A stretch of DNA of 64,000 nt from Oscillospiraceae bacterium (GTDB taxonomy: Bacteria > Bacillota > Clostridia > UMGS1840 > HGM11507): the NCBI GenBank assembly GCA_015068525.1, contig SVKJ01000003.1, positions 62,001 through 126,000 of the forward strand, given 5' to 3'. Below, piece by piece: positions 1 through 9,902 of the stretch (the first letter of the stretch is position 1; each line of letters starts with the position of its first letter). The notes under the pieces were generated by a model, which was not told where the DNA came from, made no database searches, and saw only the letters and a program-made list of their open reading frames with translations. Both the position numbers and the translations under genes were made by a program.

Positions 1-115
1 TATTTTCGCCTTTTTCAAACTGCCACATAGCATAAGTTTTAACTCCGTCATTATTTAAATTAAAAGGATGTACAACGGGTTTAAATAACTTGTTTATTTT
101 TATAAGTAAACTCAT
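1..115 (-). CDS. Partial CDS (N-terminal 38 residues), possibly a SAM-dependent methyltransferase
   Basis: An open frame reads from ATG at 113-115 to the window edge and is cut off there. A GAGGTG ribosome-binding site lies at about 121-127 with a normal gap to the ATG. The visible residues begin MSLLIKINKLFK and contain HPFNLNNDGVKTYAMWQF. From memory this resembles the start of small class I SAM-dependent methyltransferases in Clostridia, but the methyltransferase motifs lie outside the window, so the product is only a guess. It is transcribed divergently from the Asp23 gene. Confidence 0.5.
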   Translation of the reverse strand, partial: MSLLIKINKLFKPVVHPFNLNNDGVKTYAMWQFEKGEN

Positions 116-203
116 AAATAACACCTCGAGAAAATATTATAAAACTAAATTTAATAATATCATATCATAAAAAAATAAAAAAATAAAGTTTTTTTAAAAA
201 ATG

Positions 204-232
204 TTGAAATATATTATAAAAAATGCTAAAAT
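204..232 (+). promoter_or_regulatory. Sigma-A type promoter for the asp23-nusB operon
   Basis: TTGAAA at 204-209 and TAAAAT at 227-232 are separated by exactly 17 bases in very AT-rich DNA, about 40 bases before the Asp23 start codon. It probably drives the long downstream operon. Confidence 0.65.
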
Positions 233-273
233 ATAATATAATGCATTTAATTTTATTTAAGGAGGCAAACACA

Positions 274-660
274 ATGAAAAAATATGAAGAAGAAAACAAT
301 GTTGTAGAAATCGAAGCGGGTGACGTTACAGTTTCCGAAAGTGTTATTGCATCTATTGCTAAAAATGCTATTATGGAGGTTGAAGGTGTTCATAGCGTAA
401 TTGGTGATGAGCAACCTGAACCAAAGAAAATTTTTGATTTGATTTCCAGTAAAGCAACAGGTAAAGATAAAGGTATCAAAGTTGTTACAAAAGATAATAA
501 AGAACTGAGCATCGAAGTATTTGTTGTATTAAACTACGGAACAAATCTTATAAACGTATCTAAAAAAATTCAGGAAAAAGTAAAAGATGCAGTTGAAAGT
601 ATAGTTGGTATGCACGTAGTAGATGTTGATGTTTATATTGAAGGCGTATTCGCCCAGTAA
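274..660 (+). CDS. Asp23/Gls24 family envelope stress protein
   Basis: 128-residue protein of the Asp23/Gls24 (DUF322) family, small cytoplasmic or membrane-peripheral proteins linked to cell-envelope homeostasis in Firmicutes. The family pattern is visible: GDVTVSESVIASIAKNAI, then VEGVHSV, a central acidic/lysine-rich stretch, then IEVFVVLNYGTN and VKDAVESIVGMHVVDVDVYIEGV. The frame is open back to 223, but ATG 274 follows GGAGG at 261-265 with ideal spacing, so the 17 upstream codons are unlikely to be translated. It heads the run into nusB, a common clostridial arrangement. Confidence 0.93.
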   Translation: MKKYEEENNVVEIEAGDVTVSESVIASIAKNAIMEVEGVHSVIGDEQPEPKKIFDLISSKATGKDKGIKVVTKDNKELSIEVFVVLNYGTNLINVSKKIQEKVKDAVESIVGMHVVDVDVYIEGVFAQ

Positions 661-672
661 TCGGAGGAACTA

Positions 673-1110
673 ATGAAAAGGCAAGATTTAAGAAAATATG
701 CTTTTCTTATAACATTCGGAAGATCTCTTAGTTTTGATACTCCTGAGGAAGCTTTAGGTAACTATCTTGAGTCTTTTAAAGAAGATTATGAAAAAGAAAA
801 TGGAAAGTTTTCTAAAAAAGACCTTGAGTTTATAAAAGATATAATCTTCGGAGTAAATAAAAATATAGAAACTATTGATAGTACAATTTCAAAATATGTA
901 GAAGGGTATGAAATTACGCGAATATCTAAAGTGGCTCTTGCCGCTTTAAGAGTGAGCATCTATGAAATCTTATTTAGAGATGATATTCCGGATAAGGTTT
1001 CAGTAAACGAAGCCCTTGAAATAGTTAAACTTTATGACGACGACAGTACAAGAAAATTTGTTAACGGAGTTCTTGGCAGTCTCATAAAAGATGCGGAGAA
1101 TAAAGAATGA
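673..1110 (+). CDS. nusB: Transcription antitermination factor NusB
   Basis: 145 residues, the normal NusB length. NusB binds boxA RNA with S10 (NusE) in rRNA antitermination complexes. Typical family segments are the N-terminal RKYAFLITF, the central FIKDIIFGV, and the C-terminal helices with RISKVALAALRVSIYEIL, DIPDKVSVNEALEIVK and FVNGVLGSL. GGAGG precedes the ATG by 7 bases. The stop overlaps the xseA start (ATGA at 1107-1110), which indicates translational coupling. Confidence 0.96.
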   Translation: MKRQDLRKYAFLITFGRSLSFDTPEEALGNYLESFKEDYEKENGKFSKKDLEFIKDIIFGVNKNIETIDSTISKYVEGYEITRISKVALAALRVSIYEILFRDDIPDKVSVNEALEIVKLYDDDSTRKFVNGVLGSLIKDAENKE

Positions 1111-2300
1111 TAATCTCTGTAAGTGAACTTAATTCTCTTATAAAAGAATTTTTCGACTTAAATCCTATGTTTAACAGTGTCTATGTTAAAGGTGAAATTT
1201 CCAATTTTAAAAGGCATTCATCGGGGCACTGTTATTTCAGTTTGAAAGACGAGAAGAGTGTTATTAAAGCAGTGATGTTTAAATTTAATGCACTAAGCCT
1301 TAACTTTGAGCCTGAAAACGGAATGAAGGTTATAATAAATGCACGTCTGTCTTCTTATGAAAGAGATGGAGTTTATCAACTTTATGTTAATGAAATGCAG
1401 CCTGACGGAGTTGGTGCTTTGCATATTAAATTTGAGCAGCTTAAAGATAAACTTTCAAAAGAAGGTTTGTTTGACGAACAGTTTAAAAAGCCTTTACCTC
1501 GTTTTCCTAAAACTGTAGGGGTTGTTACGTCTAAAACCGGCGCTGCCGTTAAAGATATAATAAATGTCATAAAACGCCGTGCGAAAAATACTGATATTAT
1601 AATATATCCTGCAACTGTGCAGGGGGCTGATGCTCATAAAAGCATTGTAGCAGGGATTGAATATTTTAATGAAAATAAAGTTGACGTTATGATTGTAGGG
1701 CGAGGCGGAGGCTCTATTGAGGACTTGTGGTGCTTTAATGAGGAGGAAGTTGCCCGTGTAATTTTCAAATCAAGTGTTCCGGTTGTTTCTGCTGTTGGTC
1801 ACGAAACCGATTATACCATTTCTGACTTTGTGGCAGATTTAAGAGCGCCTACACCTTCTGCTGCCGCAGAACTTTGCGTTCCTCATCTTAAGGACGTAAT
1901 AGGCTTTATAGAAACTTCAAGGTCAAGAATGTATTTATCATTAAATAAAAATATAGATTTATATAAAAATAAACTTGATACTTTAAAAAACAGTAATGTG
2001 TTTATATATCCAAAAAGAATGCTTGAAAGATATGAACAGAATATTGTAACACGTTCTGCTACTCTTTGCAATGCGTATGAGCGTATAATAGCAAGTAAAA
2101 AGGAAAGTTTTGTAAGAAGTATTTCTTCCCTTGACAGTCTTAGTCCTTTAAAAGTTTTAAAAAGGGGATATACTTTTGTTGAGAATAAAGAGGGAAAAGT
2201 GATTGACAGTGTTAAAAAATTAAATACTGATGACATAATTTCTCTTAAATTTGCTGATGGAAAAGCAAACTGTCAGGTTGTGTCAAAGGAGGGTAACTGA
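1107..2300 (+). CDS. xseA: Exodeoxyribonuclease VII large subunit
   Basis: 397 residues. Large subunit of ExoVII, which degrades single-stranded DNA together with XseB. The N-terminal OB fold is seen in VKGEISNFKRHSSGHCYFSLKD. The catalytic domain follows, with PKTVGVVTSKTGAAVKDI, the glycine-rich IVGRGGGSIEDLWCFNEE and VVSAVGHETDYTISDFVAD. A charged helical region and the conserved C-terminal LKRGYTFV complete it. It starts inside nusB and its TGA shares one base with the xseB ATG. Confidence 0.97.
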   Translation: MIISVSELNSLIKEFFDLNPMFNSVYVKGEISNFKRHSSGHCYFSLKDEKSVIKAVMFKFNALSLNFEPENGMKVIINARLSSYERDGVYQLYVNEMQPDGVGALHIKFEQLKDKLSKEGLFDEQFKKPLPRFPKTVGVVTSKTGAAVKDIINVIKRRAKNTDIIIYPATVQGADAHKSIVAGIEYFNENKVDVMIVGRGGGSIEDLWCFNEEEVARVIFKSSVPVVSAVGHETDYTISDFVADLRAPTPSAAAELCVPHLKDVIGFIETSRSRMYLSLNKNIDLYKNKLDTLKNSNVFIYPKRMLERYEQNIVTRSATLCNAYERIIASKKESFVRSISSLDSLSPLKVLKRGYTFVENKEGKVIDSVKKLNTDDIISLKFADGKANCQVVSKEGN

Positions 2301-2494
2301 TGGCATTATTTGAAGAAGATTTAAAAAAGTTAGAAGATATAGTTTCAAAATTGGAAAAAGGCGACGCACCTTTGGAAGAGTCTATTAAAATGTTTGAAGA
2401 GGGTATTAAACTTACTAAAACATTACAGAAAACTCTTGATGACGCAGAAGGTAAAATAAAGGTTGTTATGGAAAATGAGGCGGAGGATTTTTGA
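2300..2494 (+). CDS. xseB: Exodeoxyribonuclease VII small subunit
   Basis: 64 residues, normal for XseB. The whole protein is the family signature: FEEDLKKLEDIVSKLEKGD, then PLEESIKMFEEGIKL and a short helix. Several copies assemble on XseA to form ExoVII. GGAGGGTAAC lies just before the ATG, which overlaps the xseA stop by one base. Its stop overlaps the next gene. Confidence 0.96.
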   Translation: MALFEEDLKKLEDIVSKLEKGDAPLEESIKMFEEGIKLTKTLQKTLDDAEGKIKVVMENEAEDF

Positions 2495-3366
2495 TGGATT
2501 TTAGTCTCGAATTTGAAAGAAGAAAGAAAATAATTGAAGATTATCTTGATGGCGATATAAAAGAGGATAATTCTTCATATAAAACCCTTTTATCTGCGAT
2601 GAAGTACAGTGTTAATGCAGGCGGAAAAAGAATAAGACCGATACTTATGATGAGTGTTTATGAACTGTTTAAAGGAGATTTTGAACAAATTCTTCCTTTT
2701 ATGGCGGGAATTGAATATATTCATACATATTCGCTTATTCATGATGACCTTCCTGCTATGGATAATGACGATTTAAGAAGAGGAATTCCTACCTGTCATA
2801 AAAAGTACTCGGAAGCAATGGCAATCCTGGCGGGTGATGCACTTTTAAATTATGCTTACGAGAAAATGCTTGACTCCCATCTTGAATATTCGAAAGAGGC
2901 AACAAGATATATTTTAAAGTCAGCAGGGAAAGACGGAATGATTGGCGGTCAGGTTATAGATATAGAAAACGAAAATAATAAGATTTCTTTGGAACTTCTT
3001 AACGAATTACATGCTCTAAAGACAGGTGCTTTAATCCGTGCCGCCTGTGTTTCGGGAGCAATACTTGCGGGTGCAGATCAGGATACTGTTGAAAAAATAG
3101 CCGAGTTTGGAAGTCTTATCGGAATGGCGTTCCAGGTTAAAGATGATATTTTGGATAAAATAGGTAATACTAAAGATTTAGGAAAACCTGTCGGAAGTGA
3201 TGAAAAGAATAATAAAACAACATATCTTAGTCATTTTGACTTAGAAGAGTGTGAAAATATAGTAACCCTTCTTACAAAAAGAGCAGAAGAAATTCTTCTC
3301 ACCTTTGGAGAAAAAAGCGAATTTCTGAAGGAACTTATAAACTATCTTACTCAAAGGAATAAATAG
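2494..3366 (+). CDS. ispA: Polyprenyl synthetase (farnesyl/geranyl diphosphate synthase)
   Basis: 290 residues. Condenses IPP with allylic diphosphates. The first aspartate-rich motif is in HDDLPAMDNDDLRRG, the second in FQVKDDILD, and GGKRIRP near the N-terminus binds IPP. The frame is open to a TTG at 2491, but ATG 2494 has GGAGG 7 bases upstream and forms the TGATG overlap with xseB, so it is preferred. Its position before dxs fits supply of farnesyl diphosphate for undecaprenyl and quinone synthesis. Product chain length cannot be read with certainty. Confidence 0.94.
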   Translation: MDFSLEFERRKKIIEDYLDGDIKEDNSSYKTLLSAMKYSVNAGGKRIRPILMMSVYELFKGDFEQILPFMAGIEYIHTYSLIHDDLPAMDNDDLRRGIPTCHKKYSEAMAILAGDALLNYAYEKMLDSHLEYSKEATRYILKSAGKDGMIGGQVIDIENENNKISLELLNELHALKTGALIRAACVSGAILAGADQDTVEKIAEFGSLIGMAFQVKDDILDKIGNTKDLGKPVGSDEKNNKTTYLSHFDLEECENIVTLLTKRAEEILLTFGEKSEFLKELINYLTQRNK

Positions 3367-3374
3367 AGGATTGT

Positions 3375-3824
3375 ATGAATTTTATAACTGAATTTTTTTC
3401 AAATAAAATAATCAGTGCAACACTTTTAAGTTGGCTTGTTGCTCAGATACTTAAAACGATACTTGTTATTATAACAAGTAAAACTCTTGATTTTACAAGG
3501 CTTGTAGGATCAGGAGGGATGCCAAGTTCTCATTCTTCACTTGTATCAACTTTAGTAATTATGACAGCAAGAATTGAGGGAATATCAAGTACAGCATTTG
3601 CGGTAAGTTTTGCACTTGCTTTGATTGTTATGTACGATGCTGCCAATGTCAGAAAAGAAGCAGGAGAACATGCAAGAATTATCAATATCCTTATTGAAGA
3701 ATGGGTTGAAAAAGAAAATCTTAAAATGGATAAAGATTTAAAAGAACTTCTTGGGCACACCCCGTTTGAAGTTATAATCGGTGCAATATTAGGTTGTCTT
3801 ATAGGTGGATTTTTCCCGATATAA
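3375..3824 (+). CDS. Divergent PAP2 family membrane protein (DUF212/YuiD-like)
   Basis: 149 residues with four or so hydrophobic segments. The motif GGMPSSHSSLVSTL is the phosphatase-like signature of the divergent PAP2 family, and the central YDAANVRKEAGEHA and C-terminal LGHTPFEVIIGAILG are also characteristic. The family is thought to act on membrane diphosphates, but substrates are not established. Its place between ispA and dxs agrees with a role in isoprenoid or lipid diphosphate turnover; this is inference from position. A short weak hairpin (aaccg-ttgt-cggtt, 3823-3836) follows the stop. Confidence 0.88.
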   Translation: MNFITEFFSNKIISATLLSWLVAQILKTILVIITSKTLDFTRLVGSGGMPSSHSSLVSTLVIMTARIEGISSTAFAVSFALALIVMYDAANVRKEAGEHARIINILIEEWVEKENLKMDKDLKELLGHTPFEVIIGAILGCLIGGFFPI

Positions 3825-3859
3825 CCGTTGTCGGTTTTTAAATAACTAAGGAGAAACTA

Positions 3860-5707
3860 ATGATTTTAGAAAATATCTATTCATCAGAAGATGTTAAAAA
3901 ACTAAATATCGACGAACTTAAAATTTTGTCGGCTGAAATAAGAGAATTCTTAATAAATTCCGTATCCAAAACGGGTGGGCATCTGGCTTCTAATTTAGGG
4001 GCAGTTGAATTAACTCTGGCAATACATAAAGTGTTCGATTTTACTAAAGATAAGATTATATTTGATGTAGGGCATCAGAGCTATGTCCACAAAATTATTA
4101 CAGGCAGAAAAGATAAATTTTGCGATTTAAGAAAATATAAAGGTATAGCAGGATTTCCTAAAATAAAAGAAAGTGAATATGACTTTTTTAACAGCGGGCA
4201 CAGTTCAAATTCTCTGTCAGTTGCTCTTGGTATGAAAAGAGCATCTCAGATTATGGGAATAGATAACAATGTTATTGCATTTATCGGTGACGGTTCTTTT
4301 GGCGGAGGAATGATTTATGAGGCCATAAACGATATAGGTAACGATAGCCAAAAAGATAATATAATTATTATCTTAAATGACAATGAAATGTCTATTTCTA
4401 AAAATGACAGCAGTATTTCAAAGTACCTTTCTAAATTAAGAATAAATAACTCATATATTGATGCTAAAGAAAAGGTTGAACATAGCCTTTCCAAAGTTCC
4501 TTTTGTAAAAAATGTTATTTCAACTGCAAAAAAAACTTTAAGGAAAGCAATAGCTACAAATGGAGAATTTTTTGAAAATTTAGGTATAAAATATTACGGA
4601 CCTTATGACGGTCATAATATAGAAGAACTTATTGAAATTCTAAGGGTTGCAAAAAATCTTAATAAACCTGTCCTTATTCATACCGTAACAAAAAAAGGAA
4701 AAGGTTATGAACACGCTGAAAACAATCCTGAAAAATTTCATGGAATTTCTGCTTTTGATATATTAACAGGTAACCCGAAAAACAAAAAGAAAGATTATTC
4801 TTCTGTTTTTGGTGATCAACTTGTAAAACTTGCAAAAGATAACGAAAAGATTGTTGCAGTTACTGCCGCTATGCCATCAGGCACAGGGCTTATGGAATTT
4901 AAAAATGCATATCCTGACAGATTTTTTGATGTTGGTATATGTGAGGAACATGCTGTTTCGATGTGTGCAGGAATGGCGCTTTCAGGGCTGACACCTGTAT
5001 TTTGTATATATTCATCATTTTTGCAAAGAGCATACGACCAGATTATAACTGATGTTTGTGCTATGAATTTGCACGTTGTTTTTGGTGTTGACAGGGCAGG
5101 CATTGTTGGAGAAGATGGAGAAACCCATCAGGGAATTTTTGATATTTCTTATCTTTCATCTATTCCTAATATGACAGTTCTTTCGCCTGCAGACTTTAAT
5201 GAACTTGAAATGATGCTTGACTTTGCAGTAAATGTTCATAATGGACCGGTAGCAATAAGATATCCGAGAGGCTCTGAAGTTTCAGTTATACCTTCTTGTC
5301 CACCTTTAGAGTATAAAAAATCTTCAACTCTTCATAAAGGCGATGACCTTACAATTGTATGTGAGGGAAGAATGGTAAGTATAGCACTTAAACTTGCATC
5401 TTTGCTTATTACAGATGGTATAAAAGCAGAGGTTATAAATACACGTTTTATTAAACCAATAGACATAGAATCTATAAGGCAATCAGTTTTAAAAACTAAA
5501 AAACTTCTCGTTATAGAAGAAGGGGTTGAAAAAGGCGGTTTAGGAGAGGCTGTTTATTCTTCGCTTTGTGATATTTCTTTTTCATACCTTTCAAAATCAG
5601 TAGGCGATAAATTTGTTGAACATGGTAGTTTCAATGAACTTTTATGTGAATTAAAACTTGACGAAGAAAGTATTTATAAAGAGGTTAAAGAGGTGTTTGG
5701 TCTTTGA
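3860..5707 (+). CDS. dxs: 1-deoxy-D-xylulose-5-phosphate synthase
   Basis: 615 residues, full length. First enzyme of the MEP isoprenoid pathway, condensing pyruvate and glyceraldehyde 3-phosphate with TPP. Visible motifs are SVSKTGGHLASNLGAVELT and DVGHQSYVHKI in the TPP domain, the Mg/TPP motif GDGSFGGGMIYEA with the downstream NDNEMSIS, CEEHAVSMCAGMA in the pyrimidine domain, and VEHGSF near the C-terminus. AAGGAG precedes the ATG. Its last codons overlap the TTG start of tlyA by 4 bases. Confidence 0.97.
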   Translation: MILENIYSSEDVKKLNIDELKILSAEIREFLINSVSKTGGHLASNLGAVELTLAIHKVFDFTKDKIIFDVGHQSYVHKIITGRKDKFCDLRKYKGIAGFPKIKESEYDFFNSGHSSNSLSVALGMKRASQIMGIDNNVIAFIGDGSFGGGMIYEAINDIGNDSQKDNIIIILNDNEMSISKNDSSISKYLSKLRINNSYIDAKEKVEHSLSKVPFVKNVISTAKKTLRKAIATNGEFFENLGIKYYGPYDGHNIEELIEILRVAKNLNKPVLIHTVTKKGKGYEHAENNPEKFHGISAFDILTGNPKNKKKDYSSVFGDQLVKLAKDNEKIVAVTAAMPSGTGLMEFKNAYPDRFFDVGICEEHAVSMCAGMALSGLTPVFCIYSSFLQRAYDQIITDVCAMNLHVVFGVDRAGIVGEDGETHQGIFDISYLSSIPNMTVLSPADFNELEMMLDFAVNVHNGPVAIRYPRGSEVSVIPSCPPLEYKKSSTLHKGDDLTIVCEGRMVSIALKLASLLITDGIKAEVINTRFIKPIDIESIRQSVLKTKKLLVIEEGVEKGGLGEAVYSSLCDISFSYLSKSVGDKFVEHGSFNELLCELKLDEESIYKEVKEVFGL

Positions 5708-6504
5708 GTGAATTAAAGCAGAGAATTGATACTCTTTTGTTCGAAAAAGGCTTGGCTGAAAGCAGAGAAAAAGCAAAAAGTCTTATTATGGCAGGTGTTG
5801 TTTACATTGACGAGCAAAAGGTGGACAAACCTGGAACTAACGTTAGTGTGAATTCAAATATAATTGTCCGTCAGGGTGCAAAATATGTAAGCAGAGGCGG
5901 ATTAAAACTTGAAAAATCAATAGAAAATTTTGATATTTCACTTTCTGATAAAGTGTGTATGGATATCGGTGCATCAACAGGTGGATTTACCGATTGTATG
6001 CTTCAGAACGGCGCAAAAAAAGTTTATTCTGTTGATGTCGGATATGGTCAACTTGCATGGAAATTAAGATGTGATGATAGAGTATGCAATTTGGAAAGAA
6101 CAAATATAAGATATCTTGATAATTCACTTATTTCGGATCCTGTTGAATTTGTTTCAATTGATGTATCATTTATTTCTTTAAAACTTGTTTTGCCAAAGGT
6201 AAAGGAACTTTTAATATCAAGCGGTGATTGTGTTGCACTTATTAAACCTCAGTTTGAAGCAGGCAGGGAAAAAGTAGGCAAAAAAGGTGTAGTAAGAGAT
6301 ATAAATGTTCATAAAGAGGTAATTTCTAATGTCTTTTCATTTACCAGAGAATTAGGTTTTAAAGTAGTAGAACTTGATTATTCACCAATTAAAGGACCTG
6401 AAGGAAATATCGAATATTTAATGCACATAAAAAAAGAAAGCGAAATTGAATTTTCTGATAGTCTTATTGAAGATATAGTAGAAAAATCGCATACGGAGTT
6501 ATAA
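5704..6504 (+). CDS. tlyA: TlyA family rRNA 2'-O-methyltransferase (hemolysin A-like)
   Basis: 266 residues. N-terminal S4 RNA-binding domain (about residues 5-65, including ARSR-like [12 protein letters not shown]), then an FtsJ-like methyltransferase domain. Motif I is seen as [20 protein letters not shown] and the conserved KPQFEAGRE near residue 180. In mycobacteria TlyA methylates 16S and 23S rRNA; the clostridial homologues are presumed to do the same. The start is TTG at 5704, overlapping the dxs stop (TTGA), with GAGGTG about 9 bases upstream; no in-frame ATG lies nearby. Confidence 0.93.
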   Translation: MSELKQRIDTLLFEKGLAESREKAKSLIMAGVVYIDEQKVDKPGTNVSVNSNIIVRQGAKYVSRGGLKLEKSIENFDISLSDKVCMDIGASTGGFTDCMLQNGAKKVYSVDVGYGQLAWKLRCDDRVCNLERTNIRYLDNSLISDPVEFVSIDVSFISLKLVLPKVKELLISSGDCVALIKPQFEAGREKVGKKGVVRDINVHKEVISNVFSFTRELGFKVVELDYSPIKGPEGNIEYLMHIKKESEIEFSDSLIEDIVEKSHTEL

Positions 6505-6506
6505 TT

Positions 6507-7370
6507 ATGGAAATTAAAAATATCGGTCTTATTTTTAAAAACAAAGATGAATTGAATATTGATATAGTAAAGAAGATATATGATATACTTTCTCAAAATA
6601 ATATCAGAGTTTTTGCCAATAAAAAGTATGAAGATTGTATTAACTTACCTCTTGAATTTGTTGGGGAAGACGATTTTTTTAAAAATTCTGACGTAATTAT
6701 ATCTCTTGGCGGAGACGGAACATTAATTACGGCGGCGAGAAACTGTGCTGTATATGATAAACCTGTTATGGGTATCAATCTTGGGCATCTTGGTTTTTTG
6801 TCCGAAATGGAAAAAGATGAACTTTCAGGTCTTAATAAACTTTTGTCAAACGAATATACCATTGATGAAAGAATGATGCTTAACTGCACAATAACTGATA
6901 TAAACGGCAAAGTTCATAATTTTAACTGTTTAAATGATGTTATTATTTCAAGAGGTTCATATCCAAGAATGATAGATATAAATTTAAAAATAGGTAAAGA
7001 AACAGTTGAAAACTACACTGCAGACGGTCTTATAATTTCTACCTCGACAGGCTCAACTGCATACTCACTTGCCGCAGGCGGTCCTGTTGTAGAACCTGAC
7101 GTTGAAGTTATAATAGCAACACCTATTTGCCCTCATTCTTTAAAGAACAGGTCGATACTATTCTCTAAAGACCGTGAACTTGAAATAACAGTCAATGAAA
7201 AATATAATAAGAAAGTTTTTGTTTCGCCTGACGGGCAGGAATCGATAGAAATAAAGGGAAGTATTATTATAAAAAAATCTCAGTATATAACAAAACTTAT
7301 AAGAATAAATAATAAGAGTTTTTACTCTATTTTAAATAATAAGTTATCCGAAAGAGGTGTTAACCGATGA
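6507..7370 (+). CDS. nadK: NAD kinase
   Basis: 287 residues. Phosphorylates NAD to NADP. The ATP/NAD-binding [11 protein letters not shown] is at about residue 69, followed by [14 protein letters not shown], the substrate-site stretch [24 protein letters not shown], and a C-terminal SPDGQE. It follows tlyA by two bases and its stop overlaps the argR start (ATGA). The order tlyA-nadK-argR-recN is widespread in Firmicutes. Confidence 0.97.
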   Translation: MEIKNIGLIFKNKDELNIDIVKKIYDILSQNNIRVFANKKYEDCINLPLEFVGEDDFFKNSDVIISLGGDGTLITAARNCAVYDKPVMGINLGHLGFLSEMEKDELSGLNKLLSNEYTIDERMMLNCTITDINGKVHNFNCLNDVIISRGSYPRMIDINLKIGKETVENYTADGLIISTSTGSTAYSLAAGGPVVEPDVEVIIATPICPHSLKNRSILFSKDRELEITVNEKYNKKVFVSPDGQESIEIKGSIIIKKSQYITKLIRINNKSFYSILNNKLSERGVNR

Positions 7371-7822
7371 AACAGAAAAGGCAAATGGCAATTCTTAACT
7401 TAATTGAAAGCGAAGAAATTTCAACTCAGGAAGAACTTACCGATAAACTTAAAAAAATGGGTTTTAAAGTAACTCAGGCAACAGTTTCAAGAGATATTAA
7501 AGAACTTAAACTTATAAAGGTCCATTCGGATAAGAAAGGCAATAAATACAGTCACGTATCTAACGAAATTTCAAAAAACAATAATAACAGCAGTGCAAAA
7601 CTTTATACGATTATCTCCGAAGCAGTTTCCAGTATAGATTACGCTAACAATATTGTTATAATAAGAACTTTACAGGGGATGGCACAAGGTGTTGCGTTTG
7701 CTATTGATAACCTTCAAAAAGAAGGTGTAATGGGTACAATTGCAGGTGATGACACTATAATGATTGTTACCAAAACTGAGGATAATGCAAAAAAATTAGT
7801 TTCTAAAATAAAGAATATATAG
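7367..7822 (+). CDS. argR: Arginine repressor ArgR
   Basis: 151 residues. Winged-helix N-terminal DNA-binding domain ([36 protein letters not shown]) and a C-terminal hexamerisation and arginine-binding domain ([12 protein letters not shown], with the paired aspartates typical of arginine binding). Controls arginine synthesis and breakdown genes; no arg genes are in this window. GAGGTG precedes the ATG, which overlaps the nadK stop. Confidence 0.96.
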   Translation: MKQKRQMAILNLIESEEISTQEELTDKLKKMGFKVTQATVSRDIKELKLIKVHSDKKGNKYSHVSNEISKNNNNSSAKLYTIISEAVSSIDYANNIVIIRTLQGMAQGVAFAIDNLQKEGVMGTIAGDDTIMIVTKTEDNAKKLVSKIKNI

Positions 7823-7830
7823 GTGCTAAT

Positions 7831-9516
7831 ATGCTTAAAAGTTTGTCAATAAGTAACGTTGCAGTTATAGAACATGCAATTATAGATTTTGAACGCGGTC
7901 TTAATATTTTAACAGGGGAAACAGGTGCCGGAAAATCTATTATAATTGATTCTTTAAATTTAATACTTGGGAACAGAGCTTCAAAGGAAATAGTAAGGTC
8001 GGGGGAAATAAATGCTAAAGTTGAAGCATTGTTTGATATTGATAAAAATATTAAAACTATACTTTCAGAGTATGGAATTGACGCTGATGATGAACTTTTA
8101 ATTTCAAGAGAAGTAAATGTTGACGGGAAAAACAGTATAAGAATAAACGGGAATCTTTCTACTCTTTCAATATTAAAAGAAATCGGAAAAGAACTTATAA
8201 ACATTCATGGGCAGAATGATAACCAGGATTTATTAAATCCTGATAAACATATAAAGTTACTTGATAGGTATGCAAAAAATAACGAACTTTTATCTGAATA
8301 CAAAAAAGAATTTAAGGAAGCACAAAATATAAATAACAGAATAAATGAATTGACAATTGATACTTATGAAAAGGAAAGAAAGTTAAGCCTTCTTACATAC
8401 GAAATGGAAACGATTGAAAATGTAGGATTAAAAGAAGGGGAATATGAAGAACTTCTTGATAAAAGAAAGAAAATAGTAAACAGTAAAAAAATCTCCGATA
8501 ACCTTTCAAAAGCCTATGACCTTATTAAAAAAGGGTATAATGGGCCCTCCTGTGAAGAACTTCTTTCTGATTCTTTAAAAACAGTAGGTGAGATAACATC
8601 TTTTGATAATGAACTTTCAAAAATTTACGATAAACTTAATGATGTTTATTATAATCTTTATGATATTTCGGACAGTCTGAGGGATTATATGTCTTCGTTT
8701 ATGTTCGATGAAAGAGAGATTGAAGAAATAGAAAAAAGAATAGACGAAATAAATGATTTAAGGCGTAGATTTGGCGCTGACTATCAGTCAATAATTAGTT
8801 ATTATGAAAAAATAACTAAGGAAGTTCAAGAAATAAATCTTACAGACGAAAATCTTAAAAAATTAAATGAGGAACTTACTTTAAAGAAAAAAAATCTTGC
8901 CGACCTTTCTTCTAAACTTACATCTAAAAGAACTGTTGCAGGTAAAAAACTTGAGAAAGAAGTTATGATGCACCTTGCTGAACTTAATATGAAAAATTCG
9001 GTTTTTGAAGTTAAGATTACAAAAGAAGATAAATTTGCAAAAGACGGAGTAGATAAAGTAGAATTTTTAATAAGTGCAAATGTCGGTATGGAAGCGGGGA
9101 AACTTGCAAAAATTGCATCAGGCGGAGAACTTTCAAGAGTAATGCTTGGAATTAACTGCGCACTTCTTGATACTTTTTCGGTTCCGACAATGATTTATGA
9201 CGAAATTGATACAGGTGTAAGTGGAAGAGCAGCACAAAAAATAGCAGAAAAACTTTACTTTGTTTCTAAAAACCATCAGGTGCTTTGCGTAACCCATCTT
9301 GCTCAGATTGCCTCAATGGCAGACGCTCATTACTTAATTGAAAAAAATGTTATAGATAATTCAACTAAAACCAAAGTTATAAAAATGAATGAAAATGAAA
9401 AAGTAAATGAAATTGCACGAATTATAGGCGGAGCAAAAATAACTGATAATACAATTCTTAGTGCAAAGGATATGATTGTGCAGTCTTGTAAATATAAACA
9501 CGGAGAGAAAATATGA
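7831..9516 (+). CDS. recN: DNA repair protein RecN
   Basis: 561 residues. SMC-like ATPase acting early in double-strand break repair. Walker A GETGAGKSIIIDS lies at residues 30-42, followed by INIHGQNDNQDLL and a long coiled-coil middle. The C-terminal signature IASGGELSRVMLGI, Walker B TMIYDEIDTGVSGR and CVTHLAQIASMAD complete the ABC-type head. It is full length, and its stop overlaps the next gene by 4 bases. Confidence 0.97.
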   Translation: MLKSLSISNVAVIEHAIIDFERGLNILTGETGAGKSIIIDSLNLILGNRASKEIVRSGEINAKVEALFDIDKNIKTILSEYGIDADDELLISREVNVDGKNSIRINGNLSTLSILKEIGKELINIHGQNDNQDLLNPDKHIKLLDRYAKNNELLSEYKKEFKEAQNINNRINELTIDTYEKERKLSLLTYEMETIENVGLKEGEYEELLDKRKKIVNSKKISDNLSKAYDLIKKGYNGPSCEELLSDSLKTVGEITSFDNELSKIYDKLNDVYYNLYDISDSLRDYMSSFMFDEREIEEIEKRIDEINDLRRRFGADYQSIISYYEKITKEVQEINLTDENLKKLNEELTLKKKNLADLSSKLTSKRTVAGKKLEKEVMMHLAELNMKNSVFEVKITKEDKFAKDGVDKVEFLISANVGMEAGKLAKIASGGELSRVMLGINCALLDTFSVPTMIYDEIDTGVSGRAAQKIAEKLYFVSKNHQVLCVTHLAQIASMADAHYLIEKNVIDNSTKTKVIKMNENEKVNEIARIIGGAKITDNTILSAKDMIVQSCKYKHGEKI

Positions 9517-9899
9517 CAAGTGTTGGTTATGTTATAGATGTAAAAGGTAATATGGCAAAGGTCAGGTTTTTAAGAGAATCAGCTTGTGGTGGTAATTGCT
9601 CTTCATGTGCAGGATGTGCGACAAAACCTATAGAAAAGTGGATTGAAAACACTTTGAATGTTAATTGCGGAGATAAGGTAACAGTCAAGACAAGCAGTAA
9701 TAAAATTCTTTTTTCTGCCTTTATGTTATATATTTTTCCTCTTATTTTGTTTTTTGTGTTTTATATTATTTTTAATATATTTTTAAGTGAAGTTATAAGT
9801 CTTGTTACAGGTGTTTTAGCGTTTTTTCTATCGTTTATCATAGCAAAAAAATACGGTAACAAACTTAAAATAGAATATGAAATGGAAAGGCTGGCTTGA
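9513..9899 (+). CDS. SoxR-reducing / RseC family membrane protein
   Basis: 128 residues. The N-terminal half carries a cysteine cluster (CGGNCSSCAGC, five Cys between residues 25 and 35) typical of the RseC/MucC (SoxR-reducing) family. Two hydrophobic segments follow (about residues 66-86 and 92-111). In Firmicutes these proteins are presumed to be redox-active membrane components; their role is not settled. It overlaps recN by ATGA and precedes a redox operon, which fits an electron-transfer role. Confidence 0.85.
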   Translation: MTSVGYVIDVKGNMAKVRFLRESACGGNCSSCAGCATKPIEKWIENTLNVNCGDKVTVKTSSNKILFSAFMLYIFPLILFFVFYIIFNIFLSEVISLVTGVLAFFLSFIIAKKYGNKLKIEYEMERLA

Positions 9900-9902
9900 T
9901 TA